In this document: piece after piece, positions 26,079 to 33,739 of the stretch
Layout: every line of letters starts with the position of its first letter
Position numbering within the stretch: the stretch's first letter is position 1
Program-made: the position numbers and the translations under genes
Assembly: GCA_017416765.1 (NCBI GenBank)
Contig: JAFQBE010000035.1
Location: forward strand, 1-64,000
Direction: 5' to 3'
Source: Clostridia bacterium
GTDB lineage: Bacteria; Bacillota; Clostridia; Oscillospirales; Acutalibacteraceae
DNA: 64,000 nt
The notes under the pieces: generated by a model
What the model was told of the DNA's origin: nothing
Database searches by the model: none
What the model saw: the letters and a program-made list of their open reading frames with translations, nothing else

Positions 26079-26492
26079 ATGAAAAAGGTATATGCAATTC
26101 TTCTTGCACTTGCTATGATTTTTGCAACAGCTTCTGTTGCTTTGGCTGCTCACAGCCCCGTTGCTCCGATTTATCCCGAATTCCCCAGCACAACAAAGCC
26201 GGTTGCAACTACAGCAGCTCCCGTTACAACAACAAAGCCCTCCACACCCGGCTCAACAACACCCACAAAGCCGGCTGAAACCACAACAAAGGCTGATGTT
26301 GACGAAGAAGACAAAACAACAACTTCTGTAACTCCTTCCGAAACTCAGACAGCAAAGCCTGACGACAGCCCCACTGCTCCCTCCACAGGTTCAGTTGCAG
26401 CCTCCGCAGGTAAGTTTGCAGCCGCTGCTTCAGTAGTCTGCCTTCTTTCAGCAGCAGGTGTTTATGTCAGCAAGAAAAAGGTAACAGAATAA
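26079..26492 (+). CDS. Thr/Pro-rich secreted protein with sorting-signal-like C-terminus
   Basis: A 137-residue surface protein. The signal peptide (MKKVYAILLALAMIFATASV) is followed by a low-complexity region of Thr, Pro and Ala with repeated TTK/TTT units (about 35-95), an APSTGS motif, a hydrophobic stretch (FAAAASVVCLLSAAGVYV) and the basic end SKKKVTE. The last three elements form a cell-wall sorting signal, with PSTGS where LPxTG or NPxTG would be. A class B sortase is encoded 84 bp downstream. The linker-like body has no enzymatic domain, so it may be a stalk or a wall-coating peptide. The promoter is very strong, but the AGAAAGG ribosome site is unusually far (about 15 nt) from the ATG. 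Confidence 0.78.
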   Translation: MKKVYAILLALAMIFATASVALAAHSPVAPIYPEFPSTTKPVATTAAPVTTTKPSTPGSTTPTKPAETTTKADVDEEDKTTTSVTPSETQTAKPDDSPTAPSTGSVAASAGKFAAAASVVCLLSAAGVYVSKKKVTE

Positions 26493-26518
26493 TTCTGTAG
26501 CTTTAATAACGCAATCTG

Positions 26519-26548
26519 AAGCCCCGTTATTCTGTGAAAACGGGGCTT
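26519..26548 (+). terminator. Terminator between surface protein and sortase genes
   Basis: A 10-bp stem AAGCCCCGTT / AACGGGGCTT (26519-26528 with 26539-26548), then TATTTAT. It probably attenuates readthrough so that the surface protein is made in excess of the sortase. Confidence 0.8.
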
Positions 26549-26576
26549 TATTTATCTAATAAAGGAGGATAACCGA

Positions 26577-27467
26577 ATGGACAACGAAAACAAGGGTTAT
26601 TCCGTAATTCCGGATGAAGATGTAACCATTTCCTACAAATCAAACAGCCCTCAAAAAGCAAAAAAGGGCAACAAATCAACAATAATTGCAATAGTGCTTG
26701 TAATTATAGCCATTTTGTGCTGCCTTGGCTATATAGGTCTTGTGCTGTTTCAGTATTTCACGGCTGAGCAGAGCTACGGTGAAATAAACGAAATTGCCCT
26801 TAACGGTAACAACAGCGATATAGTTGTTCCGCAGGATGGCGAGGTTGTTAAGGATGATAATTCCGCCGCACTCGGTCAAAGTCCGATTGACCTGCCCGCA
26901 CTGCAGGAAATCAACAGCGATGTTTACGCATGGATTCGTATTCCCGGAACTTATGTAGACTATCCTGTTGCGCAAAGCGTAATTGAAGATAACTATTACC
27001 TTCACCGCTCAATTTACAAAAACTACCTTTTTGCAGGCATGATTTATTCACAGTCCTGCAACAAGCGTGATTTCAGCGACCCTGTTACCGTAATTTACGG
27101 TCACAACATGCGCAACGGCACAATGTTCTCATCCCTTCACTACTTTGAAAAGCCCAACTTTTTTGAAGAGCATGAAGTGTTCTATATCTACACCGTTGAC
27201 CGCGTGCTGACCTACCACATTGTGTCAGCTTATAAATATGACAACCGACATATTATGAACGCCTTTGATTTCAACGACCCCGAAGTGCTTGACAACTACC
27301 ACGAATTTGTGCTTGACCCTGTTTCAACCCTGCGCAATGTACGCAAGGGTGTTATACTCAACAGAGAAAGCAAACTCGTTGTGCTCAGCACCTGCACAGG
27401 TAACGACAAAGGCTCAAGATATTTAGTAACAGGAGTGTTGGTAAACGATGTCCCGATCGAAGAATAA
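26577..27467 (+). CDS. srtB: Class B sortase
   Basis: Membrane-bound cysteine transpeptidase of 296 residues. A charged cytoplasmic N-terminus is followed by one membrane helix (IIAIVLVIIAILCCLGYIGLV) and a catalytic beta-barrel. The triad is readable: His176 in VIYGHNM, Cys273 in VLSTCTG and Arg281 in GSRYLV. DVYAWIRIPGTYVDYPV and NYYLHRS are class B marks. It cleaves a sorting motif and joins the protein to the wall. The gene upstream offers a matching substrate. AAAGGAGG precedes the ATG. Its end overlaps the LCP gene by 20 bp. Confidence 0.92.
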   Translation: MDNENKGYSVIPDEDVTISYKSNSPQKAKKGNKSTIIAIVLVIIAILCCLGYIGLVLFQYFTAEQSYGEINEIALNGNNSDIVVPQDGEVVKDDNSAALGQSPIDLPALQEINSDVYAWIRIPGTYVDYPVAQSVIEDNYYLHRSIYKNYLFAGMIYSQSCNKRDFSDPVTVIYGHNMRNGTMFSSLHYFEKPNFFEEHEVFYIYTVDRVLTYHIVSAYKYDNRHIMNAFDFNDPEVLDNYHEFVLDPVSTLRNVRKGVILNRESKLVVLSTCTGNDKGSRYLVTGVLVNDVPIEE

Positions 27468-28608
27468 ACCCAATAAGTACGATTCCGATATTGAGTATAC
27501 TGTAGATAAAACCAAAGTAAAGGCCTATTCAAGGGACGATGCTTTTAAGGATTATGTTCCGATGACCTATGTTTCGAATTCAGGTCAGAAGCCCAAGAAA
27601 AAGAGCAAGGCCGGTAAGGTAATTCTTATCATTCTGCTTGTTTTGCTGCTTTTTATTGCCCTGCTTGCAGGTGCGTTTCTATTCCTGCAGCATCAGGGTA
27701 AAAAAGAGCTTGTTTCTTACGAAGATGCCACCATCGAAAGCATTGACGATGCACTATCGGAGGACGACGGTAAAACAGTTTTCTACAACGGCAAAACCTA
27801 CCGCCTTAATGAAAACATTACTTCTATTGCCTGCCTCGGTGTTGACAAGAAAACACTCGGCACATACGGCAACAAAGTAGGTACGGGCGGTCAGGCAGAT
27901 ACCAATATGGTACTTGCCATTGACACAGCAACGGGCGAAATTACAGTTATTGCCATACCGCGTGACATAATGGTTGATATAGACCTTTATTCCGTCAGCG
28001 GCGAATACCTCGGCAACAGCCGTGAACAGCTCTGCCTTGCCTATGCATACGGCGACGGCAAGCACGCAAGCTGTAAAAACTCGGTTGCTTCAATTCAGCG
28101 TGTTCTTTTCGGTATGCCCGTAAATTCCTATATTTCGCTCGACCTTGCAGGCATAGGTCCGCTTAACGATGCTGTAGGCGGTGTTACCGTAACCTCACCT
28201 GAAACCATAGCCGGCTTTACAGCAGGTCAGTCCGTAACACTTCACGGCAGAGATGCCGTAACCTTTGTTCAGGAACGCGGTGACGATATAAACGCAAGTA
28301 CCCGCCGTATGCAGCGCCAGATGACCTACATCAGAGCCTTCGGCAATAAGGCAATCTCTGCCGCAATCCGCGATTTCGGCACGGTTACAAGGCTTTACAA
28401 TGCCGCACAGAAATACTGCTGCACAAATGTCGGCATTGATAACGTAACCTACCTTGCGACAACCCTGCTTTCAAAGGGCATATCCGATTTCAGAACTGTT
28501 TCCGTACCCGGCGAAATGAAGATGGGCGAAAAGTACGCAGAGTTCTATATGGACACTACAGCCACTTATGAAATGATACTTGATGTTTTCTATAACGAAG
28601 TAGTATAA
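27448..28608 (+). CDS. LytR-CpsA-Psr (LCP) family wall-polymer ligase
   Basis: A 386-residue type II membrane protein: charged cytosolic N-terminus, one helix (VILIILLVLLLFIALLAGAF), then the LCP domain with QADTNMVLAIDTATGEITVIAIPRD and the family core FVQERGDDINASTRRMQRQ. LCP enzymes transfer teichoic acid or polysaccharide from undecaprenyl lipid to peptidoglycan. The ATG lies inside the sortase gene with AGGAG 12 nt upstream, so synthesis is coupled. The sortase-LCP pair suggests a small wall-decoration unit. Confidence 0.88.
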   Translation: MSRSKNKPNKYDSDIEYTVDKTKVKAYSRDDAFKDYVPMTYVSNSGQKPKKKSKAGKVILIILLVLLLFIALLAGAFLFLQHQGKKELVSYEDATIESIDDALSEDDGKTVFYNGKTYRLNENITSIACLGVDKKTLGTYGNKVGTGGQADTNMVLAIDTATGEITVIAIPRDIMVDIDLYSVSGEYLGNSREQLCLAYAYGDGKHASCKNSVASIQRVLFGMPVNSYISLDLAGIGPLNDAVGGVTVTSPETIAGFTAGQSVTLHGRDAVTFVQERGDDINASTRRMQRQMTYIRAFGNKAISAAIRDFGTVTRLYNAAQKYCCTNVGIDNVTYLATTLLSKGISDFRTVSVPGEMKMGEKYAEFYMDTTATYEMILDVFYNEVV

Positions 28609-28624
28609 ATTTTTCTAAAAACCC

Positions 28625-28653
28625 TTTTATTTTATTAAAATATATGTTATAAT
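28625..28653 (+). promoter_or_regulatory. Promoter of the lipoprotein gene at 28710
   Basis: Perfect extended -10 (TGT then TATAAT, 28648-28653) with a weak -35 (TTTTAT, 28625-28630) at 17 bp. Confidence 0.55.
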
Positions 28654-28709
28654 TTCACAAAGTGCTGTACTTACCGTATAGCAGAAAACTGAAAGGAGTT
28701 TTCAGAACC

Positions 28710-29603
28710 ATGAAATCAAAAACTATTAAAATTCTCGCTCTCCTTCTCACAGCATGCGTATTCCTCGGCGTAACATCGTGCTCCGGCGGTTCAGGCGGCG
28801 AAGAAGAAACCACAGAAGCTACAACTATCGCAAGCGCAACTCCCCTCATGACCGAAAAAGCAGAAGTTCTCGCATATTTCAATAGCGTTATGGCTGCCGC
28901 AAAGGCAGGCAAGGCTGCCGTTAAATATTCCAGCAACTATGACCCCAACGGCTTTGAATGTGAAAACGCTACCTTCAAGGCAGCTCTCCCCACAATCACA
29001 AAGCTTATGAAGGACGGCTTCAATGCTGACCTCGGTGCAGAAGTTGCATACGGCGATTCCCTTGCAGACATTGTTCCCGTTAAGGGCGGCGCAGCACTTG
29101 CTCTTACAGAGGCTGATATAGTTGATATCGCTATCAACCCCGAAGCTTTCTCAAAGCTTGCTGAGGAAGAATCCAAGCTCGCTAACGACAGCGAATATTC
29201 AACAGAATCCGCTATCATCGTTGACGAAGATGTCCGTAAAATCACAATTACACTTGCTGACGAAGCTGATCCTCAGGCAGGTGCAGGTCTGTTCGGCAGA
29301 ATCTACAACATTCCCGACAGAGCTATGATTGCTGAAGAAATGGCAAAGGCTTCCGACTACATGACATACGACGGCACATATTCAGCAAAGTACACAGGCT
29401 GCTCCATCTACATGGAAATCGACAGAACAACCGATAAGGTTATCAAGGTTGAATTCCACCGCAACATCGAAGTTGATGTTACAGTTACAGGTGTAGGCAC
29501 ACTTGAAGCTCTCGGCACAACTCCTCTTCACTTTGTAGTAAACGGTGCAGATGTATACGAATTTGATTGGAACGAGCCCACAACAGTAGCAGAGGCTGAA
29601 TAA
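28710..29603 (+). CDS. Lipoprotein of unknown function
   Basis: A 297-residue secreted lipoprotein with lipobox LGVTSC followed by a Gly/Ser/Glu/Thr linker. The mature part has a helical start (EVLAYFNSVMAAAKAGKAAVKY) and alternating strands, including YDGTYSAKYTGCSIYMEIDRTTDKVIKVEFH, which recalls the paired lipoproteins that bind wall or lipid ligands in Clostridia; no named family is recognised. The ATG at 28710 is used, with AAAGGAG about 11 nt upstream; a longer reading from 28662 lacks a ribosome site and would bury the signal peptide. The pyrophosphatase gene starts 3 bp after the stop. Confidence 0.72.
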   Translation: MKSKTIKILALLLTACVFLGVTSCSGGSGGEEETTEATTIASATPLMTEKAEVLAYFNSVMAAAKAGKAAVKYSSNYDPNGFECENATFKAALPTITKLMKDGFNADLGAEVAYGDSLADIVPVKGGAALALTEADIVDIAINPEAFSKLAEEESKLANDSEYSTESAIIVDEDVRKITITLADEADPQAGAGLFGRIYNIPDRAMIAEEMAKASDYMTYDGTYSAKYTGCSIYMEIDRTTDKVIKVEFHRNIEVDVTVTGVGTLEALGTTPLHFVVNGADVYEFDWNEPTTVAEAE

Positions 29604-29606
29604 TCA

Positions 29607-30149
29607 ATGAATATACTCCACGATATTGACCCTTCGCGCATATCCCCGAACGATTTTGTTGCCGTAATTGAAATACCGCAGGGCAGCCGTAATAAGTACG
29701 AGCTTGATAAGGATACGGGGCTTATAATGCTTGACCGTATACTTTACACCTCTACGCACTACCCTGCAAACTACGGCTTTATTCCCCGCACCTATGCGGA
29801 CGATTTTGACCCGCTTGATGTGCTTGTGCTTTGCGCCGAGCCTATCCACCCGATGACGCTTGTGCGTTGCTACCCGATTGGTGTTATCAAAATGCTTGAT
29901 AACGGCAGGTCAGACGAAAAGATTATTGCTATTCCTTTTTCAGACCCCAACTACAACGGCTACCGCAGTATATTTAACCTGCCCCGCCATATATACGATG
30001 AAATTTCTCACTTTTTCAAAGTATATAAGCAGCTGGAGAATAAGGATACCGCAGTTGACGAAGTTTTTGATGACCGCGAAGCAGTACGCATTATTGAACA
30101 GTGCATCAATAACTACAACGAAAAATTCGGCAATAAAAGCGCAGAATAA
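29607..30149 (+). CDS. ppa: Soluble inorganic pyrophosphatase
   Basis: Family I inorganic pyrophosphatase of 180 residues. It hydrolyses pyrophosphate to phosphate and so pulls biosynthetic reactions forward. The metal-binding motif DDFDPLDVLVL (DxDPxD) is intact, as are EIPQGSRNKYELDKDTG and HYPANYGFIPRT. It follows the lipoprotein gene at 3 bp and probably shares its promoter. Only a weak, distant AGAGG lies upstream. A strong terminator ends the unit at 30156-30189. Confidence 0.94.
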   Translation: MNILHDIDPSRISPNDFVAVIEIPQGSRNKYELDKDTGLIMLDRILYTSTHYPANYGFIPRTYADDFDPLDVLVLCAEPIHPMTLVRCYPIGVIKMLDNGRSDEKIIAIPFSDPNYNGYRSIFNLPRHIYDEISHFFKVYKQLENKDTAVDEVFDDREAVRIIEQCINNYNEKFGNKSAE

Positions 30150-30155
30150 AAATTC

Positions 30156-30189
30156 AAAGCAAGGTATACCGCTTGGTTTACCTTGCTTT
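30156..30189 (+). terminator. Terminator of ppa
   Basis: An 11-bp stem AAAGCAAGGTA / TACCTTGCTTT (30156-30166 with 30179-30189), then a T-rich run. Confidence 0.9.
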
Positions 30190-30214
30190 TTTATTGCTGT
30201 TTAGCGCAGTAAAA

Positions 30215-30241
30215 AAACCGCCCGATTAAATCGGACGGTTT
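30215..30241 (-). terminator. Terminator of the zinc-ribbon membrane protein gene
   Basis: Stem AAACCGCCCGA / TCGGACGGTTT (one C-A mismatch) with a 5-nt loop. T-runs follow on both strands, so it may work in both directions. Confidence 0.8.
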
Positions 30242-30259
30242 GATTTTTTTTGCTTTAAA

Positions 30260-31039
30260 TTATTCAGCAGCAACTGCTTCCTTTTCAGCTTCTTCAATGG
30301 GCTGTGAGTAATCGGGAAGCTCTGTGTACTTAACAACAATGGGGTTCTTGACCAGCATAGCGTTGAGAACGATAACCGGAACATGAAGAGCCATTGTAAC
30401 GAAGGCACCGAAGCCGATACCTGCAGTAATCATTGTGGGGAATACAGCGTTGATGCCGGAAGCGAATACGCTGAATGTAGCGCAAGCGCCGACAAGAAGA
30501 AGAACGGAAAGAACGCTAACAACAATGTTCTTCTTGCAGGAAGAAGCCTTTGAAGAGCAGAAGCATCTGCCGAAATTGAGAATACCCATAACAATTGAAA
30601 GCGCAAGCAGAACAATTGAAAGAGCAAACATAAGCACGGGTGTACCGATAACGGGTGAGCCGAGTGAGCCGGTAATAAGGTTGAGGTCAAACAGCTCCAT
30701 AAAGTAGTCCATAACAATTGTAAGGATATTTACGTTGATATCCTTTGCCGCCATGTAGGGACCTTCGGCAATAGAAATTTTGGCAAGGGGCAGGAACAAA
30801 CCTGCAACGGGGATAATGGCAAGCACAAGGCGGGCAATCTGACGTGAGCCGCCAATGCAGGAAGCCTTGAAGCGGTCGAGACCCTTCTGGAATTTTGCGT
30901 GCTCTGCCTCTGCCTTTTCGGCATCTTTAAGCAGGCTTTCTTCCATGCCGTAGTAAACCATGTTTACACCGCACTTGGGGCATTCGGGACGCCAGTCTGT
31001 TAATTTAAGGTGGGCATTACACTTAGGACAATTAGCCAT
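30260..31039 (-). CDS. Zinc-ribbon membrane protein
   Basis: A 259-residue protein of unknown function. The N-terminus is a zinc ribbon (MANCPKCNAHLKL, then PECPKCG), followed by a short helical charged linker and about five hydrophobic helices (for example LVLAIIPVAGLFLPLAKISI, VLMFALSIVLLALSIVMGI, VSVLSVLLLVGACATFSVF). It ends with an acidic cytosolic tail. The start at 31039 has a full GGAGG site; a longer in-frame ORF upstream to 31132 lacks one. It is monocistronic. Confidence 0.75.
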   Translation of the reverse strand: MANCPKCNAHLKLTDWRPECPKCGVNMVYYGMEESLLKDAEKAEAEHAKFQKGLDRFKASCIGGSRQIARLVLAIIPVAGLFLPLAKISIAEGPYMAAKDINVNILTIVMDYFMELFDLNLITGSLGSPVIGTPVLMFALSIVLLALSIVMGILNFGRCFCSSKASSCKKNIVVSVLSVLLLVGACATFSVFASGINAVFPTMITAGIGFGAFVTMALHVPVIVLNAMLVKNPIVVKYTELPDYSQPIEEAEKEAVAAE

Positions 31040-31162
31040 AAAATTTCCTCCGTTTGTATGAATTTGTGCGGCAAGCGCACAATAACACTTTTGATTATTA
31101 ACTATAATAACATAAAATGTTAACAAAAGCAACCGATTTTTATATATTTTTAAAGAAAGAAA

Positions 31163-31429
31163 TTAAATACTGTTATTAAGTGCTGATACAAACAAGCGAA
31201 CCGCAAAGCTGACACCCTTTATAAAGGCCTCTTTTTCGTAAATATTGCACATTTCGCTGAAGCTGTCCTCATAGCTTTCAAACAACCGCTTTTGCGTATC
31301 ACTTAATGTATCAAATATTTTATCGTGCTTTTCGCTGTATAAATTTATAACGCTTCTGTCGCTGTCCGATAAATCAATCTTTTTCTCTATAAGATAGCTG
31401 TACCATAAATCTTCAAGCATGCTTTTCAT
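31163..31429 (-). CDS. Small helical protein, DUF6809-like
   Basis: An 88-residue acidic, all-helical protein starting MKSMLEDLWYSYL and ending in the segment EKEAFIKGVSFAVRLFVSAL. The layout (short N-terminal helix, a middle rich in Glu/Asp/Lys, and a final F-x-x-G-x-x-x-G-x-R helix) resembles the DUF6809 group, common in Clostridia genomes and often near mobile DNA. No role is known. GGAGG precedes the ATG. A 365-bp gene-free, repeat-bearing stretch lies upstream. Confidence 0.65.
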   Translation of the reverse strand: MKSMLEDLWYSYLIEKKIDLSDSDRSVINLYSEKHDKIFDTLSDTQKRLFESYEDSFSEMCNIYEKEAFIKGVSFAVRLFVSALNNSI

Positions 31430-31499
31430 CTGAAATCCTCCGTATGATTTTTATTAGATAATATCATACAGAAATGAAAAGTGTTGATTTTATAACCAT

Positions 31500-31794
31500 T
31501 TGGATATAAAAGTTACGGGCGATTCATGAATCGCCCGTACGGCGTAGATTGATAAATTACAGATTGTCAAGATGAATTGAAAATGGAAAGTGTAAAGTGG
31601 AAAATTAAGGGTCGCTGCGCTCCGAAATAAATAATTATTATCTATTAAATATTATATCTTATCTGTTATTTGAATGATAATTTACGCAGTATACAAGATA
31701 AGAGATAAAAGATAATAAATATGAGATAATAGAATTTAGTTTACAATTGGGTTGGGCGTAGCCCACCATCCGTTCTGCGTTCTGCACTCTGAAC
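31500..31794. repeat. Intergenic repeat cluster A
   Basis: No gene is seen here. It holds a perfect 26-nt palindrome at 31514-31539 (half-site TACGGGCGATTCA), a run of GAAAATGGAAAGTG-type A-rich words, a 24-nt repeat at 31601-31624 (core AAGGGTCGCTGCGCTCCG) and ATAAGAGATAAAAG-type words near 31700. The same words recur at 36432-36455 and, inverted, at 61494-61517. Confidence 0.7.
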
Positions 31795-32511
31795 TTAAAT
31801 TATTCCTCCGTCTACGCCGAGTACCTGCCCTGTGATAAAAGCAGAGGAATCCGCGGCAAAAAACGCAACGGCCTTTGCGACCTCTTCGGGTGTGCCGATA
31901 CGGCAAAGGGGAGTATCGTCTGCAAGGGCGGCAATATCCTCGGCAGAAAGGTTGGCATTCATTTTTGTATCAATAACGCCGGGGGCAATGCAGTTTACGG
32001 TTATTCCGCTCGGTCCTACTTCCTTTGCAAGTGCCTTTGTAAAGCCTATCAGCGCCGCCTTTGATGCGGAATAAAGCACCTCGCACGATGCACCGCAGAC
32101 ACCCCACATTGACGAAATATTGATAATTCTGCCGCTGTGGTTATGTATCATCGTTTTAAGCGCTTCACGGCTGCAGTTTACGGCAGAGAGCATATTTGCG
32201 CCAAAAATTTCATCGTAATCGGCGGTAGTGCTGTCGGTAAAGAGCTGTTGGCGGGCAACGCCTGCATTATTTACAAGCACATCAATTCCGCCGAACTTTT
32301 CTTCTATTTTTTCAAACATTTCTTTGACCTGCGCCTCATCACGCAAATCTGCGCCCACGCAAATTCCGCCGATTTCCTGCGACAAAGCTAAAGCAGGGGC
32401 GGCATTTTTATTGTAATGCAGGGCAACATTATATCCTTCGGCGGCTAAAAGCCGCGCACAGGCGCCGCCGATACCGCCGGAAGCGCCTGTGACTAAAGCT
32501 GTTTTTTTCAT
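31795..32511 (-). CDS. SDR oxidoreductase, 3-oxoacyl-ACP reductase (FabG)-like
   Basis: Short-chain dehydrogenase/reductase of 238 residues with the NADP(H) motif TGASGGIG, VNNAGVA, the catalytic Ser in NISSMWG, YSASK with Tyr/Lys, and the end VLGVDGGII. FabG-type enzymes reduce 3-oxoacyl-ACP, but isolated copies often serve other substrates. No other fatty-acid synthesis genes are nearby. It starts 3 bp after the stop of the upstream lipoprotein gene and lacks its own strong ribosome site, so coupling is likely. Confidence 0.82.
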   Translation of the reverse strand: MKKTALVTGASGGIGGACARLLAAEGYNVALHYNKNAAPALALSQEIGGICVGADLRDEAQVKEMFEKIEEKFGGIDVLVNNAGVARQQLFTDSTTADYDEIFGANMLSAVNCSREALKTMIHNHSGRIINISSMWGVCGASCEVLYSASKAALIGFTKALAKEVGPSGITVNCIAPGVIDTKMNANLSAEDIAALADDTPLCRIGTPEEVAKAVAFFAADSSAFITGQVLGVDGGII

Positions 32512-32514
32512 CGA

Positions 32515-33606
32515 TTACTGGAGTGAGCCAAGCATACCCTCAAGTGCTTCTTCTGTGAGCTTGGTGTAACCCTTGGGTATTTCAAAGATATTCTTGTTTA
32601 CGGAAGATGAGCAGGAATTGACCTTAATAATGCTTACATCGCCCTCGGGTGTTTCAACCTCAATACGCTTGAGCTGCTGTTTTGAATCAAAGTAATATCT
32701 GTTTTCATTTACGGAATCGTTATAGGTTTCGCAGGTATAGGTGTTTCTGCCGACCTTAACGGTTGAAGTGCTGACATAGTTCATTTCTGCACTGCCGATT
32801 GATTCCCAGATACCCATATCCATTTCGTCTAAATCTGCATCAGCAGCATCGCCGACCTGGTAGTATGCCTTGGCAACGGGGAACAGCATACTGACTGAAC
32901 CGTCATGAACAACCATGCGCAGCTTGAGTGCGCCGTATGAGAATTCGGTTGCCATGCTGTTGCCGGACATATAAACCTTGCAGGGCATACCTGTTTCCAT
33001 ACCAAGTGTTTCGCCGGTAATGATAACGCAGTCAAGGTAAAGCTGCTTGGATTCAGCAGAAGCGTTCATAATGCGCTTCATAAGCGGGTCTTTTGGCTGA
33101 CCGTCGGGGTTCATGGGAACTTCAATCAGCTCACCTTCGGGGAAGGGTACTTCCTCTTCCGCGGGGATTGAAATTTCTTCCGAAGTGCCTGCAGTTGTCT
33201 GCTCGGCTGTTGTGGTTTCTGCTACTGTTGTAGTTTCAGTATAAGGAACGGTCTGGGTAATAACTTCTGTTACAACCTCTGTTTTGATTTCTGTTACAAT
33301 TTCTGAAACAATTTCAGTAACAACTTCTGTAACAACCTCTGTTACGCCCTTGTTGTTTGTAACAGCTTCACCCTTCTTGTCTGTCTTGGGTTCAGTTCTG
33401 ATTTCTGTAACGATTTCTGTTTTAAGCTCGCTTACAACCTCAGAAACGATTTCGCTGACAATTTCGGTTACTTCCTCATAAACCTGACCGTCAGCACCAA
33501 CAACGGTAGAGGGTTCTTCGGGCTTTTCCTTACCGTTGCAGGCTGTAAAAATAATCAGCACTGCGGCAAGGGATGCAAGAATTGCAAATATGTTTCTTTT
33601 TTTCAT
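32515..33606 (-). CDS. Lipoprotein with TE(I/V)V tetrapeptide repeats
   Basis: A 363-residue lipoprotein (lipobox IIFTAC). Residues ~45-120 are a low-complexity tract of four-residue units such as TEIV, SEIV, SEVV, TEIK and TEVV, interrupted by a Lys/Asn-rich piece, then a Thr-rich spacer (TETTTVAETTTAEQTT). The C-terminal ~200 residues form a globular beta-rich domain that looks like the LolA/outer-lipoprotein-sorting or DUF4412-like fold (LRMVVHDGSVSMLFP, RYYFDSKQQLKRIEVETPEG); that link is tentative. The repeat probably acts as a stalk lifting the domain off the membrane. It has its own promoter at 33642-33671 and a GGAGG site. Confidence 0.7.
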   Translation of the reverse strand: MKKRNIFAILASLAAVLIIFTACNGKEKPEEPSTVVGADGQVYEEVTEIVSEIVSEVVSELKTEIVTEIRTEPKTDKKGEAVTNNKGVTEVVTEVVTEIVSEIVTEIKTEVVTEVITQTVPYTETTTVAETTTAEQTTAGTSEEISIPAEEEVPFPEGELIEVPMNPDGQPKDPLMKRIMNASAESKQLYLDCVIITGETLGMETGMPCKVYMSGNSMATEFSYGALKLRMVVHDGSVSMLFPVAKAYYQVGDAADADLDEMDMGIWESIGSAEMNYVSTSTVKVGRNTYTCETYNDSVNENRYYFDSKQQLKRIEVETPEGDVSIIKVNSCSSSVNKNIFEIPKGYTKLTEEALEGMLGSLQ

Positions 33607-33641
33607 CTTAATATCCTCCTTCAGATACAGAGATTAATTTT

Positions 33642-33671
33642 ATAATAAGATATTTTTGCTTAAAATGTCAA
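33642..33671 (-). promoter_or_regulatory. Sigma-A promoter of the repeat lipoprotein/SDR unit
   Basis: Minus-strand perfect TTGACA (33671-33666), 18-bp spacer, TATTAT (33647-33642). Confidence 0.65.
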
Positions 33672-33739
33672 GCATTACAGCGCAAAGGAAATAATTGTTA
33701 GACAAATCTTTGAACTTTTGTCATAGGTTTGCAACAATA

